Shown: positions 7,980 through 16,577, counted from the stretch's first letter. The stretch is 64,000 nucleotides of DNA from Mesorhizobium sp. B2-3-12 (GCF_006442205.1 NZ_VFVR01000004.1:451907-515906), one strand, 5' to 3'. Notes: generated from the letters alone by a model not told the origin. Numbers and translations are program-made.

Positions 7980-8237
7980 CGTGTCGCTGTCACCCGGCAA
8001 CTGCATGTCGGTCACGACGTTTTCGCCATTGGTGACGTCATAAGCGATGACGATATCCATGCCTGGCTTCAGCGAATCGAGATCGGTTTCGGCATTGAGC
8101 TTGTAGGATTTGCCGTCGTCCAGCGTCAGGGTCAGTGCATCCTTGTCGACCTTCTTGATTAGGCCTTCGGTCTGGCCGGCAAAGGCGGCGGTGGAAAGCA
8201 GCAGCGTGGCGGCAACAGCGCCAATCAGGATACGCAT
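7974..8237 (-). CDS. DUF1344 secreted small protein
   Basis: An 87-residue protein with a clear signal peptide (MRILIGAVAATLLLSTAAFA, cleavage after AFA) and a mature domain of about 65 residues, EGLIKKVDKDALTLTLDDGK..., which is the DUF1344 pattern. The fold is expected to be a small beta-barrel and the protein periplasmic; the function is unknown. The ATG is preceded by AGAGGA. The stop codon lies inside a palindrome that probably serves as its terminator. Confidence 0.85.
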   Translation of the reverse strand: MRILIGAVAATLLLSTAAFAGQTEGLIKKVDKDALTLTLDDGKSYKLNAETDLDSLKPGMDIVIAYDVTNGENVVTDMQLPGDSDTN

Positions 8238-8422
8238 GATCGTCCTCTTTGGTCATTGCGCCGGCCTGGGTGGCGGCGGGTCCTCAACGGCGAATGGAAG
8301 AAAGCAGAAACCAGCCGAATGTGTCAAAACTTAAACGGCGGGGATGACAGTTTGACCACTGTGGAAAACGCCAATAGAAGGCTGGCTTCAGCCGGCTGCG
8401 ATGCCGGGCAGGGCGCTTTTCC

Positions 8423-9550
8423 ATGTCTCACAACACGTTCGGCCATCTTTTCCGCGTCACCACCTGGGGCGAGAGCCACGGCGCAGCGCTCGGTTGCGTG
8501 GTCGATGGTTGTCCGCCGGGCATCCGCTTTACGCGCGACGAAATCCAGGCCGAACTCGACAAGCGCCGTCCGGGCCAGTCGCGCTTCGTCACCCAGCGCC
8601 GCGAACCGGACGAGGTGAAGGTCCTCTCGGGCTTCGTCCTCGACGAGGACGGCGCCACGATGATCACCACCGGCACGCCGGTGTCGATGCTGATCGAAAA
8701 TGTCGATCAGCGCTCGAAAGACTATGGCGAGATCGCCCGCCAGTTCCGGCCGGGCCATGCCGACTACACCTACGACGTCAAATACGGCATACGCGACTAT
8801 CGCGGCGGCGGCCGCTCCTCGGCGCGCGAGACGGCGGCCAGGGTCGCCGCCGGCGCGCTCGCTCGCAAGGTGGTGCCGGGCATGGTGGTGCGCGGTGCGT
8901 TGGTGTCGATGGGCGAAAAGTCGATCGATCGCGCCAACTGGAACTGGAATTTCATCGGCGATGCCGAGAACCCGTTCTTCACCCCGGATCCGGCTTCCGT
9001 GCCCGTCTTCACGCAGTATCTCGACGGCATCCGCAAGGCCGGCTCCTCGGTCGGCGCGGTGATCGAGGTCGTCGCTGACGGCGTTCCGCCGGGCCTCGGC
9101 GCGCCGATCTACGCCAAGCTCGACCAGGACATCGCGTCCGGCCTGATGTCGATCAACGCCGTCAAGGGCGTCGAGATCGGCAATGGTTTCGAGGCCGCCC
9201 GCATCACCGGTGAACAGAATGCCGACGAGATGCGCATGGGCAATGACGGCAATCCGGTCTTCCTGTCCAACAATGCCGGCGGCATCCTAGGCGGCATATC
9301 GACCGGCCAGGCGATCGTCGCGCGCTTTGCCGTCAAGCCGACCTCGTCGATCCTGACGCCGCGCAAATCGATCGACAAGGACGGCAACGACGTGGAGGTG
9401 ATGACCAAGGGTCGCCACGACCCCTGCGTCGGCATCCGAGCCGTGCCGATCGGCGAGGCGATGGTCGCCTGCGCCATCGCCGACCATTATCTGCGGCATC
9501 GAGGACAGACAGGGAAGGGGAGTAGGGGAGTAGAGGAGCAGGGGAAATAA
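8423..9550 (+). CDS. aroC: Chorismate synthase
   Basis: AroC makes chorismate from 5-enolpyruvylshikimate 3-phosphate with reduced FMN, the last step of the shikimate pathway. The 375-residue sequence has all family signatures: [18 protein letters not shown] near the N-terminus, [20 protein letters not shown] with the flavin-site residues, the [21 protein letters not shown] block, and [13 protein letters not shown]. It is slightly longer than usual. The last dozen residues ([12 protein letters not shown]) are encoded by a purine-rich repeat and do not resemble AroC, so the tail looks acquired by repeat expansion through the original stop. Confidence 0.96.
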   Translation: MSHNTFGHLFRVTTWGESHGAALGCVVDGCPPGIRFTRDEIQAELDKRRPGQSRFVTQRREPDEVKVLSGFVLDEDGATMITTGTPVSMLIENVDQRSKDYGEIARQFRPGHADYTYDVKYGIRDYRGGGRSSARETAARVAAGALARKVVPGMVVRGALVSMGEKSIDRANWNWNFIGDAENPFFTPDPASVPVFTQYLDGIRKAGSSVGAVIEVVADGVPPGLGAPIYAKLDQDIASGLMSINAVKGVEIGNGFEAARITGEQNADEMRMGNDGNPVFLSNNAGGILGGISTGQAIVARFAVKPTSSILTPRKSIDKDGNDVEVMTKGRHDPCVGIRAVPIGEAMVACAIADHYLRHRGQTGKGSRGVEEQGK

Positions 9551-9628
9551 ATTTCACCCTTAGCCCGACCAGGCAAATTCTTTCCTTTTCCCTATTCCCT
9601 TGCTGCCCTATTCCCCTACTCCCTTGCG
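9503..9628. repeat. Imperfect inverted repeat of GGGAGTAG-like units
   Basis: A purine-rich arm (about 9510-9549: GGGAAGGGGAGTAGGGGAGT and onward) and a pyrimidine-rich arm (about 9584-9628, ending CTACTCCCTTGCGAG) are imperfect reverse complements. Each arm is built from degenerate GGGGAGTAG/GGGAATAG units. The left arm encodes the last residues of AroC; the right arm ends just before the ribB start. The structure could fold into a long stem between the two genes. Confidence 0.6.
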
Positions 9629-9645
9629 AGCGAAGCGAGCGCACT

Positions 9646-10746
9646 ATGCCTTACGACCAGAAGAAGATCGTCGAAGCCATCCGCGCCTTCGAGCGCGGCG
9701 AGATCGTCGTCGTCATGGATGATGACGGACGCGAGAACGAGGGCGACCTGATCGTCGCCGCCGTCCACTGCACGCCGGAGAAGATGGCCTTCATCATCCG
9801 CAACACGTCGGGCATCGTCTGCACGCCGATGCCGCGCGAGGAAGCCAAGCGGCTCAACCTGCAGCCGATGGTCGCCGACAATGATTCGGCCCACACCACC
9901 GCCTTCACCGTCAGCGTCGACTTCAAGCATGGCACGACGACAGGCATTTCGGCCGACGACCGCACGCTGACCGTGCGCAACCTTGCCAATGGCAATGTCG
10001 GCGCCTCCGATTTCGTCCGCCCCGGCCACATCTTCCCGCTCATCGCGCGCGAGGGCGGCGTCCTGATGCGCTCGGGCCATACCGAGGCGGCTGTCGATTT
10101 GTGCAAGCTCGCCGGCCTGCCGCCGATCGGTGTCATTTCCGAACTGGTCAATGACGACGGCACGGTCAAGCGCGGCCCGCAGGTGCAGGCTTTCGCCGAA
10201 GAACATGGCCTCAAGCAGGTTTCGGTGGCCGATCTCATCGCCTATCGGCAGCGCAAGGAAACGCTGGTCGAGCGCGTCGCCTGCTCCGACATCGACACGC
10301 TCGGCGGCAAGGCGCAGGTCTTCACCTACACGCTGCCCTGGGACACGACGCACCATGTCGCCGTCGTCTTCGGCGATATCCGCGACGGCGAGGACGTGCC
10401 GGTGCGGCTGCACTCCGAGGACGTGGTGACCGACGTGTTCGGCACAAGCCACCGGCTCGACGCCATCATGAAGGCGATGGGCGAGCGCAAGCGCGGCGTC
10501 ATCGTCTATCTCAGAGAGGGCTCGGTCGGCGTCGCGCATCAGGAGCGCAAGCGCCCCGCGTCGGGCGACCGCGAGGATCACGAAGAGGCGCGCCGGCGCG
10601 AGAGCGAATGGCGCGAGATCGGCCTTGGTGCCCAAATCCTGAAGGATCTCGGCATTTCTTCCATCAACCTGATCGCTTCGCGCGAGCGCCATTACATCGG
10701 CCTCGAGGGCTTTGGCATCCACATCGCCAAGACCGAGATTCTGTAG
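9646..10746 (+). CDS. ribB: DHBP synthase with degenerate GCHII-like domain (RibBX type)
   Basis: The N-terminal 205 residues are 3,4-dihydroxy-2-butanone 4-phosphate synthase, which converts ribulose 5-phosphate to the four-carbon riboflavin precursor. They show DDDGRENEGDL (metal and substrate acidic loop), HTTAFTVSVD, and RSGHTEAAVDLCKLAGLPP. The C-terminal 160 residues align with GTP cyclohydrolase II, but the zinc-binding cysteines are missing: the usual RVHSEC is RLHSEDVVTDVFG and the preceding Cys-x2-G-D segment is lost. Such fusions are known as RibBX and need a separate active RibA. The start is close to the right arm of the preceding repeat, with no obvious strong ribosome binding site. 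Confidence 0.9.
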   Translation: MPYDQKKIVEAIRAFERGEIVVVMDDDGRENEGDLIVAAVHCTPEKMAFIIRNTSGIVCTPMPREEAKRLNLQPMVADNDSAHTTAFTVSVDFKHGTTTGISADDRTLTVRNLANGNVGASDFVRPGHIFPLIAREGGVLMRSGHTEAAVDLCKLAGLPPIGVISELVNDDGTVKRGPQVQAFAEEHGLKQVSVADLIAYRQRKETLVERVACSDIDTLGGKAQVFTYTLPWDTTHHVAVVFGDIRDGEDVPVRLHSEDVVTDVFGTSHRLDAIMKAMGERKRGVIVYLREGSVGVAHQERKRPASGDREDHEEARRRESEWREIGLGAQILKDLGISSINLIASRERHYIGLEGFGIHIAKTEIL

Positions 10747-10761
10747 CGGGCCAACACCTTC

Positions 10762-10827
10762 GCGACATCGTCATCCACGGGTCTGCGCTCCGCTGCGCGT
10801 CGCTTCGCCCGTGGATGACGATGTCGC
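10762..10827. terminator. REP-like palindrome, copy 2; bidirectional terminator
   Basis: Perfect 20-base arms (10762-10781, starting GCGACATCGTCATCC, and 10808-10827) flank a 26-base centre. It sits between the convergent ends of ribB and the MFS gene, with 15 and 42 bases to the stops. The inner part is shared with the palindrome at 1355-1401. There is no T-run, so termination would rely on the hairpin itself or on Rho. Confidence 0.6.
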
Positions 10828-10869
10828 CTAGGCCTAACGTATATGCGCTGATCATCGGACGGCTAGCCG

Positions 10870-12090
10870 TCACTCCGCCGGGATAGCCGCCTCGCATCCT
10901 TCCAACTCGCATTCGTGGGTGGCGAGGCTGCGCTGGCCGAGCAGCACCGTGACCAGCGCGATAACGCCCGAAGCCACCGAGACCCAGAACCCGTTCTGGG
11001 CGCCGAACGCATCCACCACCGCGCCGGCGGCGAAGGAACCGAGCGCCATGCCGATGCCGATGCCGGTCATCACCCAGGTGATGCCTTCAGTCAGCATCGC
11101 TTCCGGCACGTGCCGTTCGATCAAGCCGAAGGCGGTGATGAAGGTCGGCGAGATTGCCACGCCGCTGATGAACACGGTCAGCGCCAGCAGCGGCACCGTA
11201 CCGGCGGTGAGCGGCAGCAGCGTGCCAAGCGCGACCAGGGCGACCGCGATTGCCAATTGGCGTTGCAGCGGCGCTTGCAGGTTGAGGGCACCGACGATGA
11301 TGCCGAGCACGAACGACCCCAGCGCATAGACGCCGATGACGAGGCTGGCGGCGCCCGGCTGGCCGAATTCCTTGGTGATGGCCACGGTGCTCACCTCCGT
11401 CGTGGCGAAGGTCGCGCCGATGAAGACGAGCGAAAGGGTGATGATCTGCACCGGCCGCAGCCTTATTGCCGAACCGCTCGTGGCGCGATCCACCGGCCGC
11501 ACCTGCGGTTCGGTCGAGCGCTGCAGGATGAAAGCCGTTGAACCGATGGCGAGGAGCACGGTGCTGACCAGAACGCCGGCTTCAGGAAAGAGGCCTGCAC
11601 TGAGGCCCACCGACAGCGACGCGCCGGCGATATAGACCAGTTCGTCCGCCGCCGATTCGAAGGCGAAAGCGGTGTTCATCTGCGGCCGTCCCCGGAAAAT
11701 CTCGGTCCAGCGCGCGCGCACCATTGCCGGCATGCTGGGCATGGCCGCGGCCGCCAGTGCCGAGGCGAACAGCGTCCAGACCGGCCAATCCTGATTGGCC
11801 GCCGCGATGAGAACCGCGAAGGCGATCAGGGTGATGATGGTGGTAGGGACCACGATGCGTGTCTGGCCCATACGGTCCACCAACCTTGATATTTGCGGCG
11901 CCACGAAAGCGTTGCCCAGCGCGAAAGTCGCCGAGACAGCACCCGCCAGCCAGTATTCGCCACGCGTCTGCGACAGCATCGCGACGATGCCGATCGGCGC
12001 CATGGCGATCGGCAGGCGCGCCAGGAAGCCGGCGGCCGCAAAGCCTTTGGCTCCGCGGGCCCGGAAGATTTCGGAGTAAGGGTTATGCAT
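10870..12090 (-). CDS. MFS transporter, probable exporter
   Basis: A 406-residue major facilitator with about twelve hydrophobic segments. The N-terminus is short and polar (HNPYSEIFRARGAKGFAAAG) before TM1, and a loop RLVDRMGQTR between TM2 and TM3 matches the MFS motif A region. I chose the ATG at 12090, with AGGAA about eight bases upstream, over an in-frame TTG at 12108. It is transcribed divergently from a TetR-type gene with three operator copies between them, the usual arrangement for an inducible efflux pump. The substrate is unknown. Confidence 0.88.
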   Translation of the reverse strand: MHNPYSEIFRARGAKGFAAAGFLARLPIAMAPIGIVAMLSQTRGEYWLAGAVSATFALGNAFVAPQISRLVDRMGQTRIVVPTTIITLIAFAVLIAAANQDWPVWTLFASALAAAAMPSMPAMVRARWTEIFRGRPQMNTAFAFESAADELVYIAGASLSVGLSAGLFPEAGVLVSTVLLAIGSTAFILQRSTEPQVRPVDRATSGSAIRLRPVQIITLSLVFIGATFATTEVSTVAITKEFGQPGAASLVIGVYALGSFVLGIIVGALNLQAPLQRQLAIAVALVALGTLLPLTAGTVPLLALTVFISGVAISPTFITAFGLIERHVPEAMLTEGITWVMTGIGIGMALGSFAAGAVVDAFGAQNGFWVSVASGVIALVTVLLGQRSLATHECELEGCEAAIPAE

Positions 12091-12126
12091 GATCCGGTTC
12101 CTCGACAAAAGGCGATCTGATAATTA

Positions 12127-12193
12127 CATACGATACGTATGAGTGTTAAATAGACCATACGTCGCGTATGTCAATTGGCATACGGAGCGTATG
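12127..12193. promoter_or_regulatory. Three TetR operators CATACGNNNCGTATG
   Basis: Three copies of the same palindrome lie in the divergent promoter region at 12127-12141, 12156-12170 and 12179-12193, with centre spacers ATA, TCG and GAG. All six bases of both arms are identical in every copy. Centre-to-centre spacings are 29 and 23 bases. They almost certainly bind the adjacent TetR-family protein and control both it and the MFS gene. Confidence 0.88.
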
Positions 12194-12209
12194 TGGATAG
12201 GACCAGAGC

Positions 12210-12818
12210 ATGCACCGACCACGCAAGGAGATGATCGCCGAGACACGAGCCAAGCTGATCGCCGCGGCGCGTCAGGCTTTCGGCACTATCGGCTATTCCG
12301 AAGCGTCGATGGACGATTTCACCGCATCGGCCGGGCTGACTCGCGGCGCCCTCTATCATCACTTCGGCGACAAGAAGGGCCTGCTGGAGGCGGTTATCGC
12401 CGAAATCGACGCGGAAATGGCCGCCCGGGTGAATGAGGTTGCGTCACGGGCGCCGACCCGCTGGCAGCATTTCGTCGACGAATGCACGACCTACATCGAA
12501 ATGGCGCTGGAGCCGGAAATCCAGCGCATCATGTTCCGCGATGGCCCGGCCGTGCTGGGCGACCCGGCGCAATGGTCGAACGCCAATGCCTGCGTCGGTT
12601 CAATGACCGATCATCTGATCGCGCTGCAGGGGGAAGGGGTGGTCGTCCCCGGTGTCGACCCCGAGTCGGCCGCGCGGCTGATCAACGGGGCGAGCAGTCA
12701 GGCCGCGCAGCGCATCGCCAATGCGAAGAATCCCGAGGCGACGTCGAGGATGGTTGTGGCCGCGTTCAAGCAATTGCTCGAAGGCCTGCTGAAAAAGCCG
12801 CAAGCGCGGTCAAGCTGA
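12210..12818 (+). CDS. TetR-family transcriptional repressor
   Basis: A 202-residue TetR/AcrR regulator. The N-terminal DNA-binding domain occupies about residues 8-55: ETRAKLIAAARQAFGTIGYS, then the turn and recognition helix ASAGLTRGALYHHFGDKKGL. The C-terminal ligand and dimerisation domain includes QRIMFRDGPAVLG, seen in many TetR proteins of this subgroup. It is divergent from the MFS transporter gene, and three identical-core palindromes lie in the 119-base gap. The last operator is only 16 bases from the start codon, so autorepression is likely. The ligand is probably an MFS substrate. Confidence 0.92.
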   Translation: MHRPRKEMIAETRAKLIAAARQAFGTIGYSEASMDDFTASAGLTRGALYHHFGDKKGLLEAVIAEIDAEMAARVNEVASRAPTRWQHFVDECTTYIEMALEPEIQRIMFRDGPAVLGDPAQWSNANACVGSMTDHLIALQGEGVVVPGVDPESAARLINGASSQAAQRIANAKNPEATSRMVVAAFKQLLEGLLKKPQARSS

Positions 12819-12908
12819 ACCGCCATGGCGGGACGCCACCGCCCGCAATTGACAACAGCCGGTTTGAGCGCATCCTCCCCCAGCCATCTCTAAGGGGGAG
12901 AATCGGGC

Positions 12909-13892
12909 ATGTGGGATTTCGATATCGGCAGGTCGGTGTCCATCATGGTGCGGACCTGGCCCTTCATTGTCTTTCGCATGATCGTCTATTTCGGCATCAC
13001 GCTGGCCTACATCATGGCCACCGGCACCGGTGCCTCGGTCGGTTATGGCGTCGGCCATATCTCCACCGATCCGGACGGCCCGTTGTCCTTTGCCCTGTGG
13101 GGCGGCGTGGTAGGCTTTGGCGTCGTCTCGATCGCCGTCTACTGGCTGCGCGAATACATCCTCTATGTCGTCAAGGCCGGCCACATCGCCGTCATGGTGC
13201 ATCTGATCGACGGTCATGACGTTCCCGACGGCCAGAACCAGATCGCCTACGCGAAACAGGTCGTGACCGAGCGTTTCGCCGAGGCGAACATCCTTTTCGT
13301 CGTCGACCAGCTGGTCAAGGGCGCCATCCGCGCCATCACCGGCCTGCTCGGCGGCGTCGCCGCCTTCCTGCCCATTCCTGGCCTCAGCGGCCTTGTCGCC
13401 TTCCTCAACACGGTGATCCGCCTGTCGCTGACCTATGTCGACGAGATCATCCTCGGCTACAACATTCGCATCAACTCGTCCTCGCCCTTCGAAACCGCGC
13501 GCCAAGGCGTCGTGCTCTACGCCCAGAACGGCAAGATCATGGTCAAGAACGCCGTCTGGCTGGCGGTCATCATGTGGGGCGTGTCGTTTGTGATCTTCCT
13601 GCTGATGCTGGCGCCGGCCGCCGCCATTCTTTACGTCATGCCCGGTCAACTCGCCGGTTGGGCCTTCGTGCTGGCGATCGTCTTTGCATGGGCCTTCAAG
13701 GCGGCCTTTATGGAGCCCTTCGCCATCGCTTGCCTGATGCAGGTCTATTTCAAGACCATCGAAGGCCAGGTGCCCGATGCCGCCTGGGATGCCAGGCTGG
13801 CCGAAGCCTCGTCGAAGTTCAGGGAACTCAAGGACAAGGCGCTCTCCACCTTCGGCGGCTCGCGCTGGGGCACGGCCGGCGCGACGCGCTGA
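12909..13892 (+). CDS. Conserved multi-pass membrane protein
   Basis: A 327-residue inner-membrane protein with about six hydrophobic segments: around residues 20-37, 56-78, a hairpin near 135-165 (GLLGGVAAFLPIPGLSGLVA), then two near 217-265. The C-terminal 50 residues are hydrophilic and charged. A strong AGGGGGAG precedes the ATG. I do not recognise a family with known function. The 3' end overlaps the convergent bluB frame by 148 bases on the opposite strand, which is unusual. Confidence 0.75.
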   Translation: MWDFDIGRSVSIMVRTWPFIVFRMIVYFGITLAYIMATGTGASVGYGVGHISTDPDGPLSFALWGGVVGFGVVSIAVYWLREYILYVVKAGHIAVMVHLIDGHDVPDGQNQIAYAKQVVTERFAEANILFVVDQLVKGAIRAITGLLGGVAAFLPIPGLSGLVAFLNTVIRLSLTYVDEIILGYNIRINSSSPFETARQGVVLYAQNGKIMVKNAVWLAVIMWGVSFVIFLLMLAPAAAILYVMPGQLAGWAFVLAIVFAWAFKAAFMEPFAIACLMQVYFKTIEGQVPDAAWDARLAEASSKFRELKDKALSTFGGSRWGTAGATR

Positions 13893-14638
13893 TCGGTGGG
13901 ACTCGCGGGCGCAATATCGGGGATGTTGAGGCGCGCCACCGCCGATTTGAGCGGTGCCTCTCCCTGGCCGCAAAACGTCTCGCTCATGATCAGGTCGGGC
14001 AGCGGCAGCCGTCGTCCCCAGCCATGCGTTTCAAGATCCGGTTTCGGTGCGAACTCCGAGACACGGCCGACGCAGAGATAGGCGATCGGCGTTACATGGT
14101 CGGGAATGGCCAGCAGCCGTTTCAACGCCTCGGCCTCGATGATGCTGACCCAGCCGACGCCAACACCCTCGGCACGTGCCGCCAGCCAGAAATTCTGCAC
14201 CGCGCAGACCGTGCTGAAGAGGTCCATCTCCGGATTGTGCCAGCGTCCAAGCGGCGAGCCTTTCGAGCGTTCGCGGTCGCAGGTGATGCAGATGTTGAGC
14301 GCGCCTTCGCAAATGCCTTCGAGCTTGAGCTTGCGGTACAGCGCCCGCCTTTCTTTTTCGATAGCCGGCAGCTCCTGTTCTCGCGCGGCCAGGAACAGGT
14401 CGCGCACCTCAGCCCGCCGCTGCCCGTCGCGGATGACGATGAAGTTCCAGGGCTGCATGAATCCGACCGACGGCGCGTGATGGGCGGCAAGCAGCAGCCG
14501 CGCCAGGACGTCGTCATCGATCGCCTCCGATGTAAAATGGCTGCGGACGTCGCGCCGCGTGAACATGGCGCGATAAACCGCGTCGCGCGCTTTCTGATCG
14601 AATCCGTCGCCGACAGGAGCGGTCATGGCTTCCGGCAT
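13745..14638 (-). CDS. bluB: 5,6-dimethylbenzimidazole synthase, long C-terminus
   Basis: BluB cleaves FMNH2 with oxygen to make 5,6-dimethylbenzimidazole, the lower ligand of cobalamin. The nitroreductase-like core shows RRDVRSHF (flavin phosphate contact), HHAPSVGFMQPWNFIVI, and GVGVGWVSI. I chose the ATG at 14638 because AGGGGG lies six bases before it. The frame gives 297 residues, while BluB is usually about 220-230; the extra 70 or so residues after VARLNIPDIAPASP are Ser/Pro/Ala-rich and overlap the neighbouring gene. A cobalamin riboswitch lies upstream, consistent with repression when B12 is plentiful. Confidence 0.93.
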   Translation of the reverse strand: MPEAMTAPVGDGFDQKARDAVYRAMFTRRDVRSHFTSEAIDDDVLARLLLAAHHAPSVGFMQPWNFIVIRDGQRRAEVRDLFLAAREQELPAIEKERRALYRKLKLEGICEGALNICITCDRERSKGSPLGRWHNPEMDLFSTVCAVQNFWLAARAEGVGVGWVSIIEAEALKRLLAIPDHVTPIAYLCVGRVSEFAPKPDLETHGWGRRLPLPDLIMSETFCGQGEAPLKSAVARLNIPDIAPASPTDQRVAPAVPQREPPKVESALSLSSLNFDEASASLASQAASGTWPSMVLK

Positions 14639-14699
14639 CGCGTGCCCCCTTGCGATTGCAATCCCTGATATCCGCCTGACCATGCGGATATCGATGCCT

Positions 14700-14860
14700 G
14701 CCAGGCCGGTCTTCTGGCTCGGGATCAACCCGCCTCCGGTGCCTTCCCGTCATCGACAGTGGCATTTACCGGCGCGGTCCCCCTTACAGCGTTGGGCACG
14801 CCACGGAATTCAACCGTGTTCCCGATTCTCCCGCCACAAATCGACCGGCGGGCACCAGGC
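14700..14860 (-). ncRNA. Cobalamin (B12) riboswitch upstream of bluB
   Basis: Read on the minus strand, the 5' stem GGTGCC (14851-14856) pairs with a later GGCACC (14738-14743). GCCACTG (14757-14763) and the B12 box GAGCCAGAAGACCGGCC (14704-14720) follow in the canonical order. The B12 box ends 66 bases before the bluB start, leaving room for an expression platform: a GATATCCGC/GCGGATATC hairpin at about 14667-14694 lies just downstream. All key aptamer elements are visible. The limits are approximate. The 355 bases between bluB and the deacetylase gene are mostly this element. Confidence 0.92.
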
Positions 14861-14993
14861 AGGTCCCCACCTTACGCCGAAGTGCCGGCGACGCCAATGC
14901 CCGTAGCGACACTACGAGACGCGGACGTGATTTTCCCCAGCGATCAAAGCGCGGCGCATGGTCATTGAGGCGCCGGGGCACTAGATAGGGGAC

Positions 14994-15920
14994 ATGGCCA
15001 CCCGTCTCTATACACACCCGATCTTTCTCGAACACATCACCCCGCCCGGTCACCCCGAGCGGCCGGATCGCCTGCGCGCCATCGAGCGCGTGCTCGACGA
15101 CGAAGCTTTTGCCGCGCTCGACCGCGTCGAGGCATCTAAAGGCGACGAGGCGACGATCCTCTACGCGCATCCCGCCGATTTCGTCGCGCGTGTCCGCGCC
15201 GCCATCCCCGACGAGGGCATAGCCCGCATCGATGCCGACACCACCGCCAGCCCGAAAAGCTGGCAGGCGGTCATCACCGCGATCGGTGCCGCCAACGCCG
15301 CCGTCGACGACGTCTTCGCGGGCCGTGCCGACAATGTCTTCGTCGCGGCCCGACCGCCCGGCCATCACGCCGAAAAGACCACGGCGATGGGCTTCTGCTT
15401 CTTCAACACAGCGGCGATCGCTGCCCGGTATGCGCAGAAGAAGCATGGCGCCGAACGTGTCGCCGTCGTCGACTGGGACGTGCATCACGGCAACGGCACG
15501 CAGGACATTTTCTGGGACGATCCCTCGGTGCTCTATTGCTCGACGCACCAGATGCCGCTCTACCCCGGCACCGGCGCGAAGACCGAGACCGGCGCCGGAA
15601 ACATCGTCAACGCGCCACTGGCGCCGCAAACCGGCAGCGAGGTGTTTCGCGACGCCTTCCTGTCGCGCGTGCTGCCGTCGATCGACAATTTCGCGCCCGA
15701 CCTGATCATCATTTCGGCCGGCTTCGACGCGCATCATCGCGATCCCCTGGCCGAGATCAATCTGACCGAGGACGATTTCGACTGGGCGACCGGCCAGCTC
15801 ATGCAGCGCGCCGCTCGCCACAGCGGCAACCGGCTCGTCAGCCTGCTCGAGGGCGGCTACGATCTGCAGGGATTGGCATTTTCGGTCGCCGCCCATGTCG
15901 GGCGACTGATGAAAGGATGA
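14994..15920 (+). CDS. Histone deacetylase-like amidohydrolase
   Basis: A 308-residue zinc hydrolase of the arginase/deacetylase fold, class II HDAC-like. Catalytic elements visible are RPPGHHAE (tandem His), DWDVHHGNGTQDIF (zinc Asp and His) and SAGFDAHHRDPLAE (second zinc Asp). The bacterial substrates of this family are acetylated polyamines or similar small amides; which one applies here is not clear. AGGGGA precedes the ATG. The xseB gene starts directly after its stop codon, so the two are translationally coupled. Confidence 0.9.
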   Translation: MATRLYTHPIFLEHITPPGHPERPDRLRAIERVLDDEAFAALDRVEASKGDEATILYAHPADFVARVRAAIPDEGIARIDADTTASPKSWQAVITAIGAANAAVDDVFAGRADNVFVAARPPGHHAEKTTAMGFCFFNTAAIAARYAQKKHGAERVAVVDWDVHHGNGTQDIFWDDPSVLYCSTHQMPLYPGTGAKTETGAGNIVNAPLAPQTGSEVFRDAFLSRVLPSIDNFAPDLIIISAGFDAHHRDPLAEINLTEDDFDWATGQLMQRAARHSGNRLVSLLEGGYDLQGLAFSVAAHVGRLMKG

Positions 15921-16175
15921 ATGATGAGCGGTGAGATCAACGAAGACGTCAAGGCGATGAGCTTCGAACAGGCGCTCGACGCGCTGGAGAAGATCGTCGA
16001 TGACCTGGAGCGTGGCGACGTGCCGCTCGACCAGTCGATCCGCATCTACGAGCGCGGTGAGGCGCTGAAGGCGCATTGCGACCGGCTGCTGAAGGCAGCC
16101 GAGGACAAGGTCGAGAAGATCAGGCTGTCGCGCGACGGCAAGCCGGTCGGAACCGAGCCGCTCGACGCTGACTGA
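15921..16175 (+). CDS. xseB: Exodeoxyribonuclease VII small subunit
   Basis: XseB is the small subunit of exonuclease VII, which degrades single-stranded DNA into oligonucleotides. The 84-residue protein has the conserved helix pair: [20 protein letters not shown] followed by [19 protein letters not shown]. It begins at an ATGATG immediately after the stop of the deacetylase gene, using AAAGGA inside that gene as the ribosome binding site. The large subunit gene xseA is not in the window. Confidence 0.93.
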   Translation: MMSGEINEDVKAMSFEQALDALEKIVDDLERGDVPLDQSIRIYERGEALKAHCDRLLKAAEDKVEKIRLSRDGKPVGTEPLDAD

Positions 16176-16280
16176 GGCCGGTCGCCAACGACGGGCTTGC
16201 CTCACCGGCTTTTGGACACGATCATGATTGAGGATAAGGCTCATCCCGATTGAAAAGGCTCCAGAGGAGGTTTGGAAACG

Positions 16281-16547
16281 ATGTGCAGAAACATCAAGAC
16301 CTTGTTCAATTTTGATCCGCCGGCAACCAATGACGAAGTCCGCGACGCGGCGCTCCAGTTTGTCCGCAAGCTGAGCGGGACGACGCGGCCGTCCGCCAAG
16401 AACCAGCATGCGTTCGATCACGCGGTCGAGGCTATCGCGGCGGCGGCACGCGAGCTGCTTGATACGCTCGAGACCCACCAGCATCCGCGCAACCGGGAAG
16501 AGGTGGCGGCCAAATTGCGGGCGAAGGCGGCTATCCGGTTTGCCTGA
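16281..16547 (+). CDS. DUF2277 family protein
   Basis: An 88-residue protein starting MCRNIKTLFNFDPPAT, the characteristic N-terminus of DUF2277, followed by an alpha-helical body (VRDAALQFVRKLSG, AFDHAVEAIAAAARELLDTL). I used the ATG at 16281 because family members begin with MCRNI and GAGGAGG lies ten bases upstream; an upstream TTG would add three residues. Function unknown. It lies between xseB and the pirin gene on the same strand. Confidence 0.85.
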   Translation: MCRNIKTLFNFDPPATNDEVRDAALQFVRKLSGTTRPSAKNQHAFDHAVEAIAAAARELLDTLETHQHPRNREEVAAKLRAKAAIRFA

Positions 16548-16577
16548 CGCGGCCAAGGCCGCTGACAAGGAGAGTTC

